Shown here one piece after another: positions 16,612-24,077 of a DNA stretch of 64,000 nucleotides; within the stretch, counting starts at the first letter, position 1; every line of letters starts with the position of its first letter. The stretch spans positions 1-64,000 of the forward strand of contig UREN01000001.1 in the NCBI GenBank assembly GCA_900546885.1, in the 5' to 3' direction. A model generated the notes under the pieces. That model had not been told where the DNA came from and ran no database searches. It saw only the letters and a list, made by a program, of their open reading frames with translations. The DNA comes from an uncultured Oscillospiraceae bacterium (GTDB lineage: Bacteria; Bacillota; Clostridia; Oscillospirales; Ruminococcaceae). The position numbers and the translations under genes were made by a program.

Positions 16612-17397
16612 ATGAATACTGAATTTATCGATTCCTTTCGCAGGCCCAAACTGCACGGCAATTTTATTATGGACCTGAACCCCTTTTCCAAGCTGAACCT
16701 GTGCGCGCTGATTGCCGCCTTTGCAGGGGTTATCGGTGGGGTAGCTTCCTCTGTGGTTGCCATTCTGCTTTACATCGCCATCACGGCCGCGGCCGGGTGC
16801 CTGAAAAAGTTTTGGGGCCTGTTTTGGAAAGTGGGCGCGCTTTTGTTCTTCTTTATTTTCATGATTCGCTCTGCCTTCTGGCCCGGCACCACGCTGCTGT
16901 TTGAGTGGTGGATTGTGCACTGGACCGTAGAGGGCATGGAGAACGGCCTGTGGTTTGCTTTGCTGGTAATTCAAATTTGCGGCGCAGTGATGCTGTTTTA
17001 CAACATCACCCCCATGAAAGATTTGATGTATGCCATCGAGATGCTGGGTGTTTCTCATTCGGCCTCGTTCGTGGTGCTTTCTGCCATGCAGACCATCACA
17101 GACCTTGGCAAAACAGCCAACGTCATTATGGATTCCCAAAGCGCGCGCGGCATTGAAACCACCGGCAACCTGAAAACGCGTTTCAAGGCCTTCATCCCGA
17201 TTTTGGGGCCGCTTGTGCTGGGGGCCATTGGTTCCACGGAAGAAAAGACCATTGCCATGGAGACGCGCGCCTTTTCTTCCCATAAGCATACCACGCATAT
17301 CTACGAGCTGCGCAAAACGCCGCTCTGGGAAAAAGCAGGGTGCATCCTGTTGGACATTGCCTTTGTGGCAGCCCTGGTGTGGAGGATCGCAGCATGA
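16612..17397 (+). CDS. ECF transporter T component
   Basis: The 261-residue protein has five or so membrane helices and the coupling-helix motifs that contact the ATPases: SARGIE near residue 182 and METRAFS near 220. It forms the scaffold between the S protein and the ATPase pair. It lies 80 bp after the S gene, and its stop overlaps the ATG of the first ATPase (ATGA). The Shine-Dalgarno site is weak (AGGGTG). Confidence 0.93.
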   Translation: MNTEFIDSFRRPKLHGNFIMDLNPFSKLNLCALIAAFAGVIGGVASSVVAILLYIAITAAAGCLKKFWGLFWKVGALLFFFIFMIRSAFWPGTTLLFEWWIVHWTVEGMENGLWFALLVIQICGAVMLFYNITPMKDLMYAIEMLGVSHSASFVVLSAMQTITDLGKTANVIMDSQSARGIETTGNLKTRFKAFIPILGPLVLGAIGSTEEKTIAMETRAFSSHKHTTHIYELRKTPLWEKAGCILLDIAFVAALVWRIAA

Positions 17398-18239
17398 ACA
17401 GCATCGTATTATCGAATATCACCTACCGTTACCCGCTTACCGATTTTGACGCCCTGCACAATGTCAACTTCTGCTTTGAAGAGGGGAAATTTTACGGCGT
17501 CATCGGGCCGAACGGCGCGGGCAAAACCACGCTTTGCAGCCTTGTGAAAGGGCTGATTCCCGGGTTTTTCCAGGGCGAGCTGACCGGCGAAGTGCAGATA
17601 TTGGGCAAGCGTATGGAAGATTGGGACGAAAGCGAGCTTACCTCGCGCGTAGGCTATATCTTCCAAAACCCCTTCACACAAATCAGCGGCGTAAAAGACA
17701 CCGTGTTTGAAGAAATCGCCATTGGCCTGGAAAACCTGCGCATGCCCAAGGAAGAGATTATTTCGCGCGTGGTAGACATTGTGCGCCTGATTGGCATTGA
17801 AGACCTGATTGAGCTGAACCCGAACGAGCTTTCCGGCGGGCAGCGCCAGCGCGTGGCCTTTGCCTCGATTCTGGCCATGAACTGCGATATTTACGTCATT
17901 GATGAACCCACGTCCCAGCTGGATCCGGATGGCACAGAAAAGGTGTTCCAAATTATTTCCGCGCTGAAAGAACAGAAAAAAACCGTCATTTTGGTAGAAC
18001 ACAAAATAGACCTGCTGGCGCAATATGCCGACGAGATTCTGGTGATAGAAAAGGGCTCTATTTTGAAAAGCGGGCCCACCGCCGAGGTGCTGGCAGACCT
18101 TTCCCTGCTGGAACACGAGGTGGCGCTGCCGCAAACCGTGCTGTTCGCGCGCGACATGGCGGCGGCGGGCAAGCCGCTGCGCGAGGCACCCATTACTTTA
18201 GAGCAGGCCCGAAGTCTTGTGCTGGAAAGGGGGCAGTGA
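17394..18239 (+). CDS. ECF transporter ATPase, intact subunit (A1)
   Basis: The 281-residue ABC ATPase has all motifs: Walker A GPNGAGKTT near 40, Q-loop IFQNPFTQ near 92, signature ELSGGQRQRV near 147, Walker B YVIDEPTSQLD near 168, and the switch histidine in ILVEHKID near 203. It starts in the ATGA overlap with the T gene. It probably pairs with the next gene product, which has lost its signature motif. The C-terminal 50 residues are an extension after the ABC core. Confidence 0.95.
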   Translation: MNSIVLSNITYRYPLTDFDALHNVNFCFEEGKFYGVIGPNGAGKTTLCSLVKGLIPGFFQGELTGEVQILGKRMEDWDESELTSRVGYIFQNPFTQISGVKDTVFEEIAIGLENLRMPKEEIISRVVDIVRLIGIEDLIELNPNELSGGQRQRVAFASILAMNCDIYVIDEPTSQLDPDGTEKVFQIISALKEQKKTVILVEHKIDLLAQYADEILVIEKGSILKSGPTAEVLADLSLLEHEVALPQTVLFARDMAAAGKPLREAPITLEQARSLVLERGQ

Positions 18240-18242
18240 ACA

Positions 18243-19037
18243 TTGGATTGCATCGAATTTAAAAACGCTTCGTTCCGTTACCCGAACGGCACGCTTGCCA
18301 ATGAAGAACTGAACCTGCGCATTGAGCAGGGCGAGCGCGTGGCCATTATTGGGCAAAACGGCGCGGGCAAAACCACGGCCGTCAAAATGATGAACGGCCT
18401 GCACAAGCCCACGCAGGGTGACGTAATTGTAAACGGCGTGAACACCAAAGAGCGCACCACGGCGCAAATTTCGCACATGGTGGGCTATGTGTTTCAAAAC
18501 CCGGATGACCAAATCTTCAACACCACCGTGCGCGCAGAGCTGGAGTTCTGGCCCAAATATCAAAAGCTGCCGCAGGAGGATATGGATGCGCGCGTGGCGC
18601 GCGCAGTGGAGATGACGGGCATTCGCCAGTATATGGACCTGAACCCGTACGAGATTCCTTATTCCACCAAAAAATTCGTGTCCATCGCGGCCATTCTTGC
18701 AGTGCAGACGCCTTATCTTGTGCTGGACGAGCCCACTGCCGGGCAGGATATCCATGGCGTAAACTGCCTGGTGCACATCATGGACACCCTTCGCAGCGAG
18801 GGCAAAGGCGTCATTGTCATCACGCATGACATGGAATTTGTCGCCCGCAATTTCGAGCGCGTAATTGTAATGGCGCACAGGCATATCATTGCCGACGGGC
18901 CTGTGCACGAAGTGTTTCAGAATGACGAAGTGCTGCGTGCGGCGGCCATTCAAAAGCCGCAAATTGGCCAGCTTGCGGCCAGCCTGGGCCACCCGGATAT
19001 TTTGTTTAGCGAAGACCTTGTGAAAGTGCTGCATTGA
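18243..19037 (+). CDS. ECF transporter ATPase with degenerate signature motif (A2)
   Basis: The 264-residue ABC ATPase starts at a TTG preceded by GAAAGGGGG, three bases after the first ATPase gene. Walker A (GQNGAGKTT), the Q-loop (VFQNPDDQ), Walker B (LVLDEPTAGQD) and the switch histidine (VITHDME) are intact. However, the ABC signature, LSGGQ in almost all family members, reads IPYSTKK near residue 140. In a dimer with A1, one of the two ATP sites would therefore lack its signature. It could still support transport through the other site, as in asymmetric ABC exporters. Confidence 0.93.
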   Translation: MDCIEFKNASFRYPNGTLANEELNLRIEQGERVAIIGQNGAGKTTAVKMMNGLHKPTQGDVIVNGVNTKERTTAQISHMVGYVFQNPDDQIFNTTVRAELEFWPKYQKLPQEDMDARVARAVEMTGIRQYMDLNPYEIPYSTKKFVSIAAILAVQTPYLVLDEPTAGQDIHGVNCLVHIMDTLRSEGKGVIVITHDMEFVARNFERVIVMAHRHIIADGPVHEVFQNDEVLRAAAIQKPQIGQLAASLGHPDILFSEDLVKVLH

Positions 19038-19070
19038 AAAAGACTTTGATAAGAAAGAAGCGTAGAGTTT

Positions 19071-19805
19071 ATGAAACAACCGGATTTTTTGTCGTTGTTC
19101 CCCAGAAAAAAGCCCATTCTTGCCATGCTGCACCTGCGCGGGGAAAGCCGCCAGGAGAAATATGAGCACGCCCTGTTAGAGGCCGGGCAGCTGATTGGCG
19201 GCGGCGCAGACGCTGTGATTGTGGAAAATTACTTTGGCGATTACGAGGATATGGAAACGGTGCTGGAGGCATTTTCCCGGGAAAAAGTAGACTTTATCTA
19301 TGGCGTAAACGCCCTGCACAACGACGCCCTGGGTTTTGAACTTGCCAAAAAGTACGGTGCAAGCTTCATTCAGCTGGATTCTGTTGCCGGGCATTTGACG
19401 CCGGAAGACGACGCTGTCTTTGGCGAATCCATTGCCAAATGGCGCGCAGGGTATGACGGCTTTGTCATTGGCGGTGTGCGCTTCAAATATCAGCCCTACC
19501 TCTCTGGCCGCACCCTGGAGGAAGATTTGCACATTGGCATGAGCCGCTGCGATGCCATTGCCGTCACCGGCGAGGGCACCGGCAAAAACACGCCCATGGA
19601 TAAGGTGCGGGAATTCCGACGCATTGTGGGCGATTTTCCCCTTGTGATTGCAGCCGGTATGACACCGGAAAGCTGTGCGGAGCATTTGGCCATAGGAGAT
19701 GCCGCCATTGTGGGCAGCTATTTCAAGAAAGAGTATCTGGACGACGGATATGTAGACCCGGCGCATGTGCGCACCTTTATGCAGGCGGTGGAGCGCTGCC
19801 GCTGA
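19071..19805 (+). CDS. BtpA/SgcQ-family TIM-barrel protein
   Basis: The 244-residue protein matches the BtpA/SgcQ family: 'PILAMLHLRGESR' near 16, 'GADAVIVENYFGD' near 45, 'DAIAVTGEGTGKNT' near 163 and 'VIAAGMTPE' near 193. Cyanobacterial BtpA was linked to photosystem I assembly. Elsewhere these proteins occur with sugar or nucleoside genes (for example sgcQ in E. coli) and their reaction is not settled. It is the last gene of the ECF operon, 33 bp after the second ATPase, so it probably acts on the imported compound or a phosphorylated form. Confidence 0.82.
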   Translation: MKQPDFLSLFPRKKPILAMLHLRGESRQEKYEHALLEAGQLIGGGADAVIVENYFGDYEDMETVLEAFSREKVDFIYGVNALHNDALGFELAKKYGASFIQLDSVAGHLTPEDDAVFGESIAKWRAGYDGFVIGGVRFKYQPYLSGRTLEEDLHIGMSRCDAIAVTGEGTGKNTPMDKVREFRRIVGDFPLVIAAGMTPESCAEHLAIGDAAIVGSYFKKEYLDDGYVDPAHVRTFMQAVERCR

Positions 19806-19832
19806 GCATCCTCCCTTTTCCCAAAAACGCAA

Positions 19833-19868
19833 AAAACGGCAGGGGCCTTGCATCCCCTGCCGTTTTAT
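19833..19868. terminator. Bidirectional terminator between btpA-like and htrA-like genes
   Basis: AAAACGGCAGGGG (19833-19845) pairs with CCCCTGCCGTTTT (19854-19866). Both strands carry T-runs, suiting the converging genes. Confidence 0.88.
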
Positions 19869-19879
19869 TATCTATATCA

Positions 19880-21133
19880 TCAGCCCTCCACGGGTTGTGC
19901 CGTGGTGCCGGCTGTTTTCTCTTGCAGCGTCACATTCAGGCTGAGCACCTGTTTATCACGCACGACCTGCACCTCAATGACATCGCCCACCTGGTGTTCA
20001 TCCAGCACGGCCGTCACATCACTGGTGGTAGACACCGCTGTGCCATCCACGCTCACGAACAAATCGCCCACTTGCAGGCCCGCCTGCTCTGCGGCCGAGC
20101 CCGGGTCTACGCTTTGCACATAGACGCCCAGCTGGGAAACGCCTGCCTGCATGGCTGTCTGCAAATCTGTAATGGCAATCACCTGAATGCCCATGGCCGG
20201 GCGCCCGCTGACATAGCCGTTTGCAATCAGCTGCTCTGCCACCTCCATGGCGGTGTTGATGGGCACGGCAAACCCGATGCCTTCTACATTATCACCGCCG
20301 GACTTTGCGTTCACAATGCCCACCAGTTCGCCCTTTTCGTTGAACAGGCCGCCGCCAGAGTTGCCCGGGCTTACGGCTGCCGAAGTTTGCAGAAGCGTCA
20401 TGTTTTTGCCTTCCACCGTAACCTCGCGGTCCAGTGCCGAAATAATGCCGTCCGTCACAGTACCGCCCAGCTCACCCAGCGGGTTGCCCACGGCCACGGC
20501 CGTCTCGCCCACCACAAGGCTGTCGGAATCGCCAATCACGGCGGGCGTCAGGCCGCTGGCCTCTATTTTCAGCACGGCAATGTCCGTTTTGTCATCGGTG
20601 CCCACAACGGTGGCATCGTATTCCTGTCCGTCGCTGGTGGTCACTTTGATGGAGCTTTGGCCCTCTATCACATGGTTATTGGTCAGAATATAGCCGTCTT
20701 CCGAGATAATCACGCCAGAACCCGCGCCCTCTGTGACATACTGTGCAAAAATGCCGTTGGTCTGCACAGAACTGGTGGTCACTTCCACCACGCTGGGCTT
20801 TACTTTTTCGGCAATTTGCGCAATGGTCAGCGCATCGCCGCTGGCAGCGGTTGTGCTGGCGCTGGTGCTGCCGTCGCTCTGCACGGCCTTATATACCACC
20901 GGCCCGGACGTGCTGCGCATCAGTGCAGCGCCCAGCACGCCGCCGCCAACACCTGCCAGCGCGCACACCAGCACCAGTGCAACGGCCGCCAGCGTCTTTT
21001 TGGTGCCCGGGCGCTTTTTCTTCGGCTGCTGGTCTGACGGCTCGGGCCCGCCCATCGAGGGGTCGGGCGACGGTTGTGTATACTGCGGCTGTGCATAGCC
21101 GTTCGAATAATCATATTGCCAATTGTTATCCAT
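19880..21133 (-). CDS. HtrA/DegP-like serine protease with PDZ domain (first copy)
   Basis: The 417-residue protein has a long cytosolic Pro/Gln/Asp-rich N-terminus (about 1-45), one membrane anchor (about 47-70), a trypsin-like domain with the triad His (TNNHVIEG), Asp (DKTDIAVL) and Ser (VSPGNSGGG), and one C-terminal PDZ domain (about 310-400). It is a surface quality-control protease of the HtrA family. The start follows GGGAGG. It is transcribed alone. A second copy lies at 25890-27086 within the two-component operon. Confidence 0.95.
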   Translation of the reverse strand: MDNNWQYDYSNGYAQPQYTQPSPDPSMGGPEPSDQQPKKKRPGTKKTLAAVALVLVCALAGVGGGVLGAALMRSTSGPVVYKAVQSDGSTSASTTAASGDALTIAQIAEKVKPSVVEVTTSSVQTNGIFAQYVTEGAGSGVIISEDGYILTNNHVIEGQSSIKVTTSDGQEYDATVVGTDDKTDIAVLKIEASGLTPAVIGDSDSLVVGETAVAVGNPLGELGGTVTDGIISALDREVTVEGKNMTLLQTSAAVSPGNSGGGLFNEKGELVGIVNAKSGGDNVEGIGFAVPINTAMEVAEQLIANGYVSGRPAMGIQVIAITDLQTAMQAGVSQLGVYVQSVDPGSAAEQAGLQVGDLFVSVDGTAVSTTSDVTAVLDEHQVGDVIEVQVVRDKQVLSLNVTLQEKTAGTTAQPVEG

Positions 21134-21275
21134 AATCCATGCCTCCCTGGCAGATGAATCGGCCCGGCCCTCCGGCCGGCCCTGTTAACCTTTTGCTCTG
21201 GTATCATCATATCCAGCGAGTGTGAAAGAAATATCATAGCCAAGTGAAAAAAGCGTGAAAGCGGCGCGGGGGCGC

Positions 21276-22175
21276 TCAGGGCGCCGGCCGCATCTCTTTC
21301 AGAAGGCACACCGCTATGGGCGGCTGCCCGGCCTCGTGCCGGAACAGATGCACTGCCACCTTGCAGCCCTGCCCGCGCAGGGCACCCGCCCAGGCCAGCA
21401 CCGCGTCGCGCTCGGCCGTGCCCTGCATGCCGCCGGAATACGCACACACGGTCAGTGCGCCGCCCGGCAAAAGGGCCCGCCATGCGGCATCCAGTGCGGG
21501 CAGGCTGTGCTGCGGGGTGGTGAACACCGCGTGGCTGCCGCCCGGCAGATAGCCCAAATTAAACATCACCGCGCACGGCCGCCCCTCTTTTTCGAAAATA
21601 TCTGCCAGCCCGGCATGGTCTGCCTTTATGGCCCGGCCAATTTGGGCAAGGCCCATCTTCTGCAGGCGCATGTTGGTGGCGTCTACTGCTTTCTGCTGAA
21701 TATCCAGCGCCAGCACGCGCCCCTGCGGGCCCACCGCATGGCACAGAAACACCGTATCGTGCCCATTGCCCGCCGTGGCGTCCACGGCAAAGCCGCCCGG
21801 CACAAGATGGGCGCGCACAAAAGCGTGGGCACAGGCCACGGCGTTATCTGCCGCGGTGCGCACGCCGCGGCACAGCACCGGCCCGGCACCCTGAAACCCG
21901 CATTGGCGCAAAAACGCCTGTGCGGCGCCGTTTTCTGCGCGCGCCCAAAGCCCGCGCGGGCCTACCCTGCACACACGGCGCAAAAGGAATGTGCCATAGC
22001 CACGGCGGCGCCACTCCGGCACGATATAAAGCCTTTGCACCCACGCGCCCTCCCGCAGGGCGGCGCCAATGGCAATGCCGTCCTTTTCCAGCACCAGCGC
22101 GTCAAAGCGGCCGGAAAGGCCGGCCGCACACAACAGCGGCCCGTCACCCGGCACCGCCTGCCGCACCTGCATCAT
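21276..22175 (-). CDS. GNAT acetyltransferase fused to an MnmM (YtqB)-type tRNA methyltransferase
   Basis: Two domains share one 299-residue chain. Residues 1-115 are a GNAT fold ('LYIVPEWRRRGYGTFLL' acetyl-CoA loop near 60-70, 'QCGFQGAGP' near 103). Residues 118-299 are a class I SAM-dependent methyltransferase ('AVDATAGNGHDTVFLC' motif I near 140, 'MFNLGYLPGG' near 215) of the group known as rRNA methylase YtqB, recently shown in Firmicutes to be MnmM, which makes the last step of mnm5s2U34 in tRNA. The order is unusual. The start follows AAAAGGGGGTGG. The function of the GNAT half is unknown. Confidence 0.85.
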   Translation of the reverse strand: MMQVRQAVPGDGPLLCAAGLSGRFDALVLEKDGIAIGAALREGAWVQRLYIVPEWRRRGYGTFLLRRVCRVGPRGLWARAENGAAQAFLRQCGFQGAGPVLCRGVRTAADNAVACAHAFVRAHLVPGGFAVDATAGNGHDTVFLCHAVGPQGRVLALDIQQKAVDATNMRLQKMGLAQIGRAIKADHAGLADIFEKEGRPCAVMFNLGYLPGGSHAVFTTPQHSLPALDAAWRALLPGGALTVCAYSGGMQGTAERDAVLAWAGALRGQGCKVAVHLFRHEAGQPPIAVCLLKEMRPAP

Positions 22176-22295
22176 CTGCCACCCCCTTTTGCCGCTTTGG
22201 CGGCCCGCCAAAACGGGCGCTGCCATTTTGAAAAAAGCCTGCGAAGGGCAGCAAGCCCCCGCAGGCCAGCCGGCACACCTGCGCCGGCGCACAAT

Positions 22296-22724
22296 TTACT
22301 GCATGGTGCGCACAAAACCATACCGCTCTTTTAAAAAGCCGCGCTTTTCCAAAAAATCCTGGCTGGAGCCATCCACCTTCCGGCAGGATGCCGTAATGGC
22401 TGCACAGCCCGCGGCTTTCAGCTGCGTGGTAAGCGTCACTAAAAGCGCCGTGCCCACATTGCGGCGTCGGCGGTCTTCCCGCACAAAAAAATCCTGAATT
22501 ACGCCCACCTTTTTGCCAAGCATCAGGCTGTCGCGCTGCTGTGCGTCTGCAAACCCCACCGCCTCGTCGCCTTCCCAGGCAATCAGCAAACGGCGGGTAG
22601 GGTCCTCCAAAGCCAGGGCATAATAGGCGTCAAACACCTCGCGCGGCGGCGCCGCGCGGCTGTAAAGGCAGACAAGGCCATACAGCGCACGGGCGTCCTC
22701 CAACCTTGCTTTTCGTGCCACCAT
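22296..22724 (-). CDS. GNAT-family N-acetyltransferase
   Basis: The 142-residue protein is a single GNAT domain. The acetyl-CoA-binding segment 'REDRRRRNVGTALLVTLT' lies near 82-99, strand 'GVIQDFFVRE' just before it, and 'FLEKRGFLKERYGF' near the end. I placed the start at the ATG 22724, before the conserved first strand ('VARKARLEDARALYG') and after AGAGGAAGGCGAGG. It lies downstream of rnfA and of a run of ten G residues (22798-22807). The substrate is unknown. Confidence 0.88.
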   Translation of the reverse strand: MVARKARLEDARALYGLVCLYSRAAPPREVFDAYYALALEDPTRRLLIAWEGDEAVGFADAQQRDSLMLGKKVGVIQDFFVREDRRRRNVGTALLVTLTTQLKAAGCAAITASCRKVDGSSQDFLEKRGFLKERYGFVRTMQ

Positions 22725-22797
22725 ACTGCCTCGCCTTCCTCTCTGTGCCGGCGGCAGCGGGGCTGCCGCACATGAAATATTTTTCCCGGCTGCGCCA

Positions 22798-22807
22798 GGG
22801 GGGGGGG
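22798..22807. repeat. Homopolymer of ten G residues upstream of the GNAT gene
   Basis: A run of ten G lies between the rnfA-like stop (22822) and the GNAT start (22724), read as ten C on the coding strand. Such runs slip in replication and in sequencing. Confidence 0.9.
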
Positions 22808-22821
22808 TAAAAGCGCCCGGC

Positions 22822-23433
22822 TTAGAAAGCCGCCATGTGGCCGGTAAACCCGTAAATGGCCAGCGCCAGAATGCCAATGTACAAAAGCGTGATGGGCAGC
22901 CCGCGGAACATGGCGGGGATTTTTTCACTCTCCAGCCGCTTTTCGCCGCCCATCACCACCACAACAGCCAGCACATAGCCAATGCCGCTGCCCAGCGCAA
23001 AGCCAAGCGTCTGTGCAAAATTAAAATTTTGCACAGAGCTGATGAGCAATGTGCCCAAAAGACAGGTGTTGAACGTGGCCATGGGCAGCACCGCCACCGC
23101 GCGGCGGGCGCCGTCCACCCGGAAGATAACCACAGAAAACAGCAGCACCACAAAAAAGGCCACAGCCGCACAGCCAAGGAACACCAGCGGGCGAATATAG
23201 TCGCGGTACGGCAGCTGCGAAATCCACCCGCTGGCAAAATAGCCCAGCGGCGCGCTGATAAGCTGCACCGCGCACAAAAGCGAGCCAAACATCACGGTAT
23301 CCACCGTGCCGTCATCCACCAGTTTCACCACGCGCGAAACACCCAGCGCGCGGGTAAACACGGCGTTTTGTGCAAACACAGCCACCACTGCATATACAAA
23401 GAACGAGGCCAGGGCCTGCAACACTTCTTCCAT
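22822..23433 (-). CDS. RnfA-like membrane subunit lacking the expected iron-sulphur ligands
   Basis: The 203-residue protein has six membrane helices and follows RnfA/NqrE in layout ('FAQNAVFTRALGVSR' near 20, 'ATFNTCLLGTLL' near 120, C-terminal 'PAMFRGLPITLLYIGILALA'). The canonical 'LGLCPFMGVS' loop, whose cysteine binds the intramembrane [2Fe-2S] cluster, is shortened to 'ALGVSR' with no cysteine. In the second site the usual 'TTNCAVLG' reads 'TFNTCLLG', so the cysteine is one residue off. It starts 3 bp before the rnfE-like stop-side end. Only the D, E and A type subunits are present here. Confidence 0.85.
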   Translation of the reverse strand: MEEVLQALASFFVYAVVAVFAQNAVFTRALGVSRVVKLVDDGTVDTVMFGSLLCAVQLISAPLGYFASGWISQLPYRDYIRPLVFLGCAAVAFFVVLLFSVVIFRVDGARRAVAVLPMATFNTCLLGTLLISSVQNFNFAQTLGFALGSGIGYVLAVVVVMGGEKRLESEKIPAMFRGLPITLLYIGILALAIYGFTGHMAAF

Positions 23434-23435
23434 GT

Positions 23436-24077
23436 TCAGCCCTCCTCTACCCCAAGCTGGTGTTTGGCCGCCGTGACAAAGCCGCGCCACAGCGCCACAA
23501 GAACCGCCAGGAAAATGAAGCCGCCGCTGGGCAGCGTGGCAATGGGCAGAATAGGCTGCTGAAACACCACCACGCCATACAGCGTGCCCGCGCCAATCAG
23601 CTCGCGCATCGCACCCACAATCAGCATCACCAGCACATAGCCAATGCTGGTAATGATGCCCTTGCGCAGGGCCGTGCCCACGCGCTCGCGCTGCGGGCGC
23701 TCGTACCGTTTCAAAATGATGGGGTCTGCCACCAAAAGCGGCAGGTACAGCCCCAGGGGTGCAATGTCGGTGGCGGGGAACAGCTGCCCCACACACCAGC
23801 GCACACCCACATAGATGAGCGCCGAGCTGAACGCATAGGTAAGCCCGCGAAAACGAAAATACGAAAACCGGCTCAGCATGGCTGCCAGAATGCGCGTGGG
23901 CGTAAGTAAAAGCAAAACGGCCACGCCCAGAATCACAGCGTTTTTCAGGCTGGTGGCCGCCACCACCAGGGGCGCCAGGCCAAGGCCCTGCATCACCACA
24001 GGGTTGTTCAGAAATACGCGGTCGCGCTTGATTTTTCTTCGCAGCTCTTCCGAGCGCCTGCGCTCTTCATTCGTCAT
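23436..24077 (-). CDS. RnfE-like membrane subunit lacking the expected iron-sulphur ligands
   Basis: The 213-residue protein is the RnfE/NqrD counterpart: a charged N-terminus, 'NNPVVMQGLGLAPLVVAATS' near 25-44, 'LYLPLLVADPIILKRYERP' near 115, and 'REL IGAGTLYG' near 165 with six membrane helices. The cysteine of the canonical 'LGLCPL' is alanine here, and 'VTNCIVVGRAE' is replaced by 'VADPIILKRYE', so both iron-sulphur ligands are absent. It overlaps the rnfD-like gene by 4 bp and is followed at once by the rnfA-like gene. Confidence 0.86.
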   Translation of the reverse strand: MTNEERRRSEELRRKIKRDRVFLNNPVVMQGLGLAPLVVAATSLKNAVILGVAVLLLLTPTRILAAMLSRFSYFRFRGLTYAFSSALIYVGVRWCVGQLFPATDIAPLGLYLPLLVADPIILKRYERPQRERVGTALRKGIITSIGYVLVMLIVGAMRELIGAGTLYGVVVFQQPILPIATLPSGGFIFLAVLVALWRGFVTAAKHQLGVEEG

